The notes under the pieces: generated by a model
The model's database searches: none
What the model saw: only the letters and a program-made list of their open reading frames with translations
What the model was told of the DNA's origin: nothing
Translations under genes and position numbers: made by a program
DNA from: an uncultured Bacteroidales bacterium
Lineage (GTDB): Bacteria; Bacteroidota; Bacteroidia; Bacteroidales; UBA932
Length of the DNA stretch: 18,033 bases
Direction: 5' to 3'
NCBI GenBank assembly: GCA_945983015.1
Contig: CAMFSN010000020.1
Coordinates: 1-18,033, forward strand
Shown: positions 14,444 to 18,033 of the stretch, one piece after another
Numbering within the stretch: the stretch's first letter is position 1
Layout of the letters: each line of letters opens with the position of its first letter

Positions 14444-15584
14444 GCAGTTTTTCTTCCAGGCCCTGTGCCGCGAAGATATGGATTTGCTCTCCATCGGGAC
14501 TTACCCCGCTTTTGACCTTAAGCCTTGCCCTTAAGTCTTCGCTGCTTATTCCTACAGCCTTTGCGCTTACTTCCGCGCGGGGGTATTTTTTCGACAATTC
14601 TGATAGCGCAGCTTTGCTGTATCTGTGTATCTCTATGATTTCAAAACTTTTATATAAACTGCCGAAGTCTCCTTCCACTCTTTTTGGGCTGAGGTACAAT
14701 TGGCAGTCAGGGCTTAGCTTTTGGGCTTCGCATAGAGTGCAGGCGCAGTTCTGGTATCCGGATTTAAGCACAGCGGCGCAGGGCTCGAGAATATAGCTTA
14801 GGCTTTCGCCTTTATAGAAAGAGCAGGCTTTGTCCAGCTTTTCCAAGTCTATGATTTTGCGCTCCTCCAATTCACAGATATAATAGCTCGGCAGATCCAC
14901 TTTTCCCTTTCCTATCAGCAGGAGTATCTCCTTCACTTCAGCCTTTAGGCTACAGATTCCTATGCTAAGGATGCTATGGCTGCACAATTTTTCTCCTATG
15001 CGCCTTTGTAGCATAGAGATATCTGCCATAGGGGAGTATTTGACCAAAATATAGGGGCTGAGGGCCTCCAGGCCTGGGAGAAGCTCCAGAAGATTAGGGC
15101 TGCAATCCTCTATCAAAAATACCTTTTTCCCTTCCTTATCCCTTCTGGCAGGATCCAGATAGATGCAGTCGACCTTTAGGTCGGGAAGGCTCTCCGCTTT
15201 GATTTCCAGATTATTTACACTGACATTACATTCCCTACCTTCCTTTAGGCAGAGCAGCTGGAAATTTTGCTCGGCTGCTTCGCAAAGGCTTTTCTCCCTT
15301 TCGAAGTAGTGCACTTTTTTAAACTGCTTGGAAAAGGCCCAGCTGTCTGAGCCAAGACCTCCGGTCAAATCGGCTACGATGGAGTCCCTGGATAAGAATC
15401 GACTTAGCAGTTCGGCTTTGAAAAGAGCGGCACTCTGAGAGGAGGACTGCTCAAGGGCGAGCGCGCTGCTCTGCCGAAGACCCGGGGTTTCAGCCCAGAA
15501 TGGGAGCTTGGCCAGGAGTTTTTTCTCCTTTTTTTCTTCCATCTGCTGAAGCACTTGTGCAAAACTAGTCTTTGTTTTCGCCAT
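14421..15584 (-). CDS. SAM-dependent methyltransferase with THUMP-like C-terminal domain
   Basis: This is a 387-residue cytoplasmic Rossmann methyltransferase. Motif I is ADLTGGLGSDSWAF at 71-84. The next beta strand ends in YFEREKSLCEAAEQNF, and IYLDPARRDKEGKK at 141-154 is the characteristic post-motif of this Bacteroidota family. VKYSPMADIS follows at 181-190. The C-terminal 75 residues or so (from about 310) match a THUMP-like fold, suggesting RNA binding. The target is not known. ATG 15584 is chosen over TTG 15593 because the -7-like element covers the TTG region. The N-terminus is Lys-rich and helical. The gene is monocistronic and shares a divergent promoter gap with cstA. Its last 23 bp overlap the PriA-like gene in the convergent direction. 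Confidence 0.82.
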   Translation of the reverse strand: MAKTKTSFAQVLQQMEEKKEKKLLAKLPFWAETPGLRQSSALALEQSSSQSAALFKAELLSRFLSRDSIVADLTGGLGSDSWAFSKQFKKVHYFEREKSLCEAAEQNFQLLCLKEGRECNVSVNNLEIKAESLPDLKVDCIYLDPARRDKEGKKVFLIEDCSPNLLELLPGLEALSPYILVKYSPMADISMLQRRIGEKLCSHSILSIGICSLKAEVKEILLLIGKGKVDLPSYYICELEERKIIDLEKLDKACSFYKGESLSYILEPCAAVLKSGYQNCACTLCEAQKLSPDCQLYLSPKRVEGDFGSLYKSFEIIEIHRYSKAALSELSKKYPRAEVSAKAVGISSEDLRARLKVKSGVSPDGEQIHIFAAQGLEEKLLIVGRRL

Positions 15585-15590
15585 AGAGTA

Positions 15591-15598
15591 CAAATTTG
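15591..15598 (-). promoter_or_regulatory. Possible -7 box for the methyltransferase gene
   Basis: The minus strand reads CAAATTTG, one mismatch (first base) from TAnnTTTG, with six bases between it and ATG 15584. It is weaker than the other boxes and is supported mainly by its position, which repeats the layout of the two other divergent gaps. Confidence 0.35.
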
Positions 15599-15610
15599 CA
15601 AAAAACTTTA

Positions 15611-15618
15611 TAATTTTG
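15611..15618 (+). promoter_or_regulatory. -7 box for cstA
   Basis: TAATTTTG matches TAnnTTTG exactly and is followed seven bases later by ATG 15626, again implying a nearly leaderless mRNA. No -33 TTTG is found at the expected distance. Confidence 0.5.
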
Positions 15619-15625
15619 CCCTGTT

Positions 15626-17080
15626 ATGATAACACTTATTGTAAGTATCCTCGCTCTCATTGCGGGCTATCTCATCTACGGTCGTATAGTCGAAAGAATT
15701 TTCGGTCCAGATAAAGGCAGACTTACTCCGGCTCATAGCAAAGCGGACGGAATAGATTATGTCGTGATGCCATCCTGGAAGGTCTTTATGATTCAATTTC
15801 TGAATATTGCAGGTACAGGACCTATTTTTGGCGCTATTCTGGGAGCCAAGTTCGGGCCATCCTGCTATCTGTGGATAGTTCTGGGCTGTATATTCGGGGG
15901 AGCGGTGCACGATTATTTTACCGGAATGCTTTCAGTGCGAAGCGGGGGAGCCGGCTTGCCGGAATTGGTGGGAGAGCATCTCAGCAGAAAGGTCAAGCCT
16001 TTCGCCATTGCTTTCTCTGCTTTGATGCTGCTTCTGGTGGGAGCCGTGTTTGTCTATAGTCCGGCTCTTATCATAGGAGACCTCACTTCCAAATCCTTCG
16101 ATACCACTTTTATATGGGTGGCTGTCATCCTTGTTTACTATGTCGTGGCTACCTTTGTGCCTATAGATAAGATTATAGGTAAGATTTATCCTGTATTTGC
16201 CATTGCTCTGCTGTTTATGGCAGTATCCCTTCTGGGCTGTCTGCTGATAAAGTGGCCTGCTGATATGCCAGAGATTTGGGACGGACTTCAGAACCGCTCG
16301 CCTCAGGCGGGATCCATCTTCCCTTGTCTTTTCATTACCATAGCCTGTGGGGCTGTGAGCGGTTTCCACGCCACCCAGTCCCCTCTGATGGCCCGTTGTA
16401 TGGATAACGAGAAGCTGGGCCGTCTTGTATTCTATGGAGCTATGATAACAGAAGGAATCGTGGCTTTGATTTGGGCTGCCGTCTCTTCTTATTTCTTCTT
16501 CTGCGGAGGGAATGTGGAGATGGGAGCAGAGGGAGTTACAGCAGCACCTCAGGTGGTGACAGTGGTAAGCAAGCATTGGCTTGGAGTATTAGGTGGCCTG
16601 CTCGCTATAATGGGAGTGGTCGCCGCACCTATTACCAGCGGAGATACGGCTCTTAGAAGTGTCAGACTTATAGTAGCCGATGCCTTGCATCTGGATCAGG
16701 GACCTATCAGAAACAGGCTCTACATCAGTATTCCTATTTTTATCCTGACCGGAGCCCTTTTGTGGTTCAATGTCTCTGATGCGAACGGTTTCGATAAGAT
16801 TTGGAGGTATTTCGGCTGGGCCAATCAGACTTTGGCCGCCCTGGCCCTTTGGACCATCACGGCTTTCCTGGCTAAGAACAGAAAGAAGGCCTATTATCTG
16901 ATAGCCCTTCTGCCGGCAGCCTTTATGACTTCGGTGACTTTGACTTATATTCTTACCGCTAAAATAGGCTTCAATCTGCCGGCATCTACGATTCCTTATC
17001 TGGGGACAGGCATTTTTGCCCTTTCATTGCTGCTTTTCTATATATTAAAAGCCAAATCTAAGTCCCAGGTTAAAGCCTAG
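15626..17080 (+). CDS. cstA: CstA-family carrier (carbon starvation protein A, short form)
   Basis: This 484-residue polytopic inner-membrane protein has more than ten hydrophobic segments. CstA signatures are present: NIAGTGPIFGAILGAKFGPS, followed by LWIVLGCIFGGAVHDYFTGM and LSVRSGGAGLPELVGEHL, and later AVSGFHATQSPLMARCM and APITSGDTALRS. E. coli CstA is about 700 residues; the shorter form seen here is common in anaerobic bacteria. In E. coli, CstA and its relative BtsT take up pyruvate, and peptide transport has been proposed for CstA elsewhere. The substrate in this organism is not known. The peptidase operon nearby makes peptide or keto-acid use plausible, as inference only. A TAATTTTG box lies seven bases before the ATG. 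The last 36 bp overlap the convergent beta-barrel gene. Confidence 0.88.
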   Translation: MITLIVSILALIAGYLIYGRIVERIFGPDKGRLTPAHSKADGIDYVVMPSWKVFMIQFLNIAGTGPIFGAILGAKFGPSCYLWIVLGCIFGGAVHDYFTGMLSVRSGGAGLPELVGEHLSRKVKPFAIAFSALMLLLVGAVFVYSPALIIGDLTSKSFDTTFIWVAVILVYYVVATFVPIDKIIGKIYPVFAIALLFMAVSLLGCLLIKWPADMPEIWDGLQNRSPQAGSIFPCLFITIACGAVSGFHATQSPLMARCMDNEKLGRLVFYGAMITEGIVALIWAAVSSYFFFCGGNVEMGAEGVTAAPQVVTVVSKHWLGVLGGLLAIMGVVAAPITSGDTALRSVRLIVADALHLDQGPIRNRLYISIPIFILTGALLWFNVSDANGFDKIWRYFGWANQTLAALALWTITAFLAKNRKKAYYLIALLPAAFMTSVTLTYILTAKIGFNLPASTIPYLGTGIFALSLLLFYILKAKSKSQVKA

Positions 17081-17998
17081 ACTAAGGGGGCTGTCTTTGT
17101 AGATGGTCTTTAGAGATGAGCCGTCATCGAAATACCATCCGGCAGAGATTTCAGCGAATGCTCCTATCCAATCTTTTATCCTATAGTCCATTCCGGCGCA
17201 GGCCTCCAGGCTAAGTTGGAATGGACCATTTGTTTCCCTTTGACTTTCACTGGCCTTTTCTGTCCCTCTGATGAAATAGAGATCCCTGTGATTGATAGCC
17301 ATACATTTTTCCAGCACTGCACCTGCATTCAGGTAAGCGGAAAAATCTCCGATACTTATAGCCTGAAATCCCAGTTTTAAAGGAAGGCCTATGTATTGCA
17401 GCCTTTGATACGATTTTATGTAGTGCTCCTGGCTGCCTTCTCTGAATTCGGATCTGAGTTCCTTGTAACTGAGCCCGCTTTCTATGCTCCAGCGGGGATA
17501 GAATTCATAATTGAAGGCCAATCCTAATTTTATCGGACTGAAATGCTGCCTTTCCTCTCTTGTCTGCTCGCCTTTGTTGTAGAGGGCTATGCCAAGTCGG
17601 GGATTGTCTGCCCAGCCGTAGCCCTGTGCTCCCGTTCCGGCGATCCCCACAGGAGCGAAATTCTGTAAGTTGCTTTGCCCTGAGTTAGCGCTACCGCTGA
17701 CTTTGATGCTGATTCTTTCTGTACTGCGGCCTTTCTCCTCTCTCGCTATCGCTTCTTCCCAGCTGAAAATCGGCTCTATTTCAGGCTCTATTTCAGATTC
17801 AGTCTCTGTATTATTTATTACAGGCTTCTCTGTTTCGACTTCTTTCTCTCCAGGCTTTTCCTCGGGGATGTATTCTGAAACTAGTTCAGGGGACAGCGTT
17901 TTGTAATCCAGATTCTTAAGATTACTGATTTTTGTAAAACCAGGTATTTCTATCTGGTTTTCAGAAAGCAGGATTCTCCTTTCGGGAGAAGATGTCAG
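17045..17998 (-). CDS. Outer-membrane beta-barrel protein, 5' truncated (anti-sigma-linked type)
   Basis: The 317 native codons encode the C-terminal part of a larger protein. Residues 1-80 or so are a flexible linker rich in Glu, Pro and Thr. A low-complexity stretch follows, then an eight-strand-type barrel from about 152. It includes LGLAFNYEFYPRWSIESGLSY, then RLQYIGLPLKLGF, LNAGAVLEKCMAI, GAFAEISAGWYFDDGSSL and a final strand LGLRFGF ending in Phe, typical of BAM-inserted barrels. I recall the same pattern in Bacteroidales proteins that carry a cytoplasmic N-terminal segment and one membrane helix before the linker and sit next to ECF sigma genes. That N-terminal part would lie beyond the contig end. 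The apparent start MCIRDR is encoded by sequencing adapter, so the true start is missing. The gene overlaps cstA by 36 bp at their 3' ends. Confidence 0.78.
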   Translation of the reverse strand: MTSSPERRILLSENQIEIPGFTKISNLKNLDYKTLSPELVSEYIPEEKPGEKEVETEKPVINNTETESEIEPEIEPIFSWEEAIAREEKGRSTERISIKVSGSANSGQSNLQNFAPVGIAGTGAQGYGWADNPRLGIALYNKGEQTREERQHFSPIKLGLAFNYEFYPRWSIESGLSYKELRSEFREGSQEHYIKSYQRLQYIGLPLKLGFQAISIGDFSAYLNAGAVLEKCMAINHRDLYFIRGTEKASESQRETNGPFQLSLEACAGMDYRIKDWIGAFAEISAGWYFDDGSSLKTIYKDSPLSLGFNLGLRFGF

Positions 17999-17999
17999 T

Positions 18000-18033
18000 C
18001 TGTCTCTTATACACATCTGACGCTGCCGACGAC
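18000..18033. other. Illumina Nextera adapter (non-genomic contig end)
   Basis: The window ends with the Tn5 mosaic end CTGTCTCTTATACACATCT at 18000-18018, directly followed by the Nextera read-1 tail GACGCTGCCGACGA at 18019-18032. Base 18033 would be the first base of an index. This is library-construction sequence carried into the assembly, not a natural transposon end. Native sequence stops at 17999. Confidence 0.97.

Noticed and set aside
17113..17130. Hairpin GATGA/TCATC downstream of cstA as a terminator
   Set aside because: It has only five mostly AT pairs and no T-run after the stem.
17999..18016. Start codon and MCIRDR peptide of the last minus-strand gene
   Set aside because: These codons are adapter sequence, not genome.
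18000..18018. Natural Tn5/IS50 mosaic end marking a mobile element
   Set aside because: The read-1 primer tail follows it directly at the contig terminus, which is the signature of a Nextera library.

Overview
The window looks like one end of a metagenome-assembled contig from an uncultured Bacteroidales bacterium (phylum Bacteroidota). Three things point there. Gene content: a vitamin-B12-type TonB receptor, a DPP-IV-like S9 peptidase, a short CstA, a DUF389 protein, a THUMP-like methyltransferase and a sigma/anti-sigma-type beta-barrel protein. Promoters: intergenic gaps carry the Bacteroidota -7 element TAnnTTTG. Translation starts: Shine-Dalgarno sites are mostly absent. I cannot name a genus. 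The last 34 bases are not genomic: they are Illumina Nextera adapter, so the final minus-strand gene is cut off and its apparent start (MCIRDR) is artificial.

Layout. 1-228: 3' end of glnS. 230-2778: TonB-dependent receptor overlapping a shortened FecCD/BtuC-type permease. 2802-4671: conserved 179-residue protein of unknown function overlapping mnmA. 8300-4658 (minus): three-gene operon with a 681-residue EF-hand-like membrane protein, a 125-residue unknown and a class I/II aminotransferase. 8389-9726 (plus): DUF389 membrane protein, divergent from that operon. 12933-9728 (minus): two-gene peptide-degradation operon (DPP-IV-like S9 peptidase, then M20 dipeptidase). 12974-14443 (plus): a PriA homologue reduced to 489 residues without Walker A, zinc-binding cysteines or motifs V/VI. 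15584-14421 (minus): SAM-dependent methyltransferase with THUMP-like C-terminus. 15626-17080 (plus): CstA-family transporter. 17998-17045 (minus): 5'-truncated outer-membrane beta-barrel gene. I saw no tRNA, rRNA, CRISPR, insertion sequence or phage gene. The longest gene-free stretch is 88 bp (8301-8388).

How things work together. The DPP-IV-like enzyme would release dipeptides, the M20 enzyme would split them, and CstA-type carriers import pyruvate or peptides in other bacteria, which suggests amino-acid/peptide use; this is inference from context. The receptor and permease form part of a corrinoid or iron-chelate uptake locus, but no ATPase or binding protein is in view.

Most unusual: (1) the PriA-derived apparent pseudohelicase; (2) three divergent gene pairs whose opposing -7 boxes all sit 20-22 bp apart centre to centre, with five start codons only 4-7 nt after a -7 box, implying nearly leaderless mRNAs; (3) extreme compaction, with all four convergent pairs overlapping or one base apart; (4) the uncharacterised EF-hand membrane protein operon.
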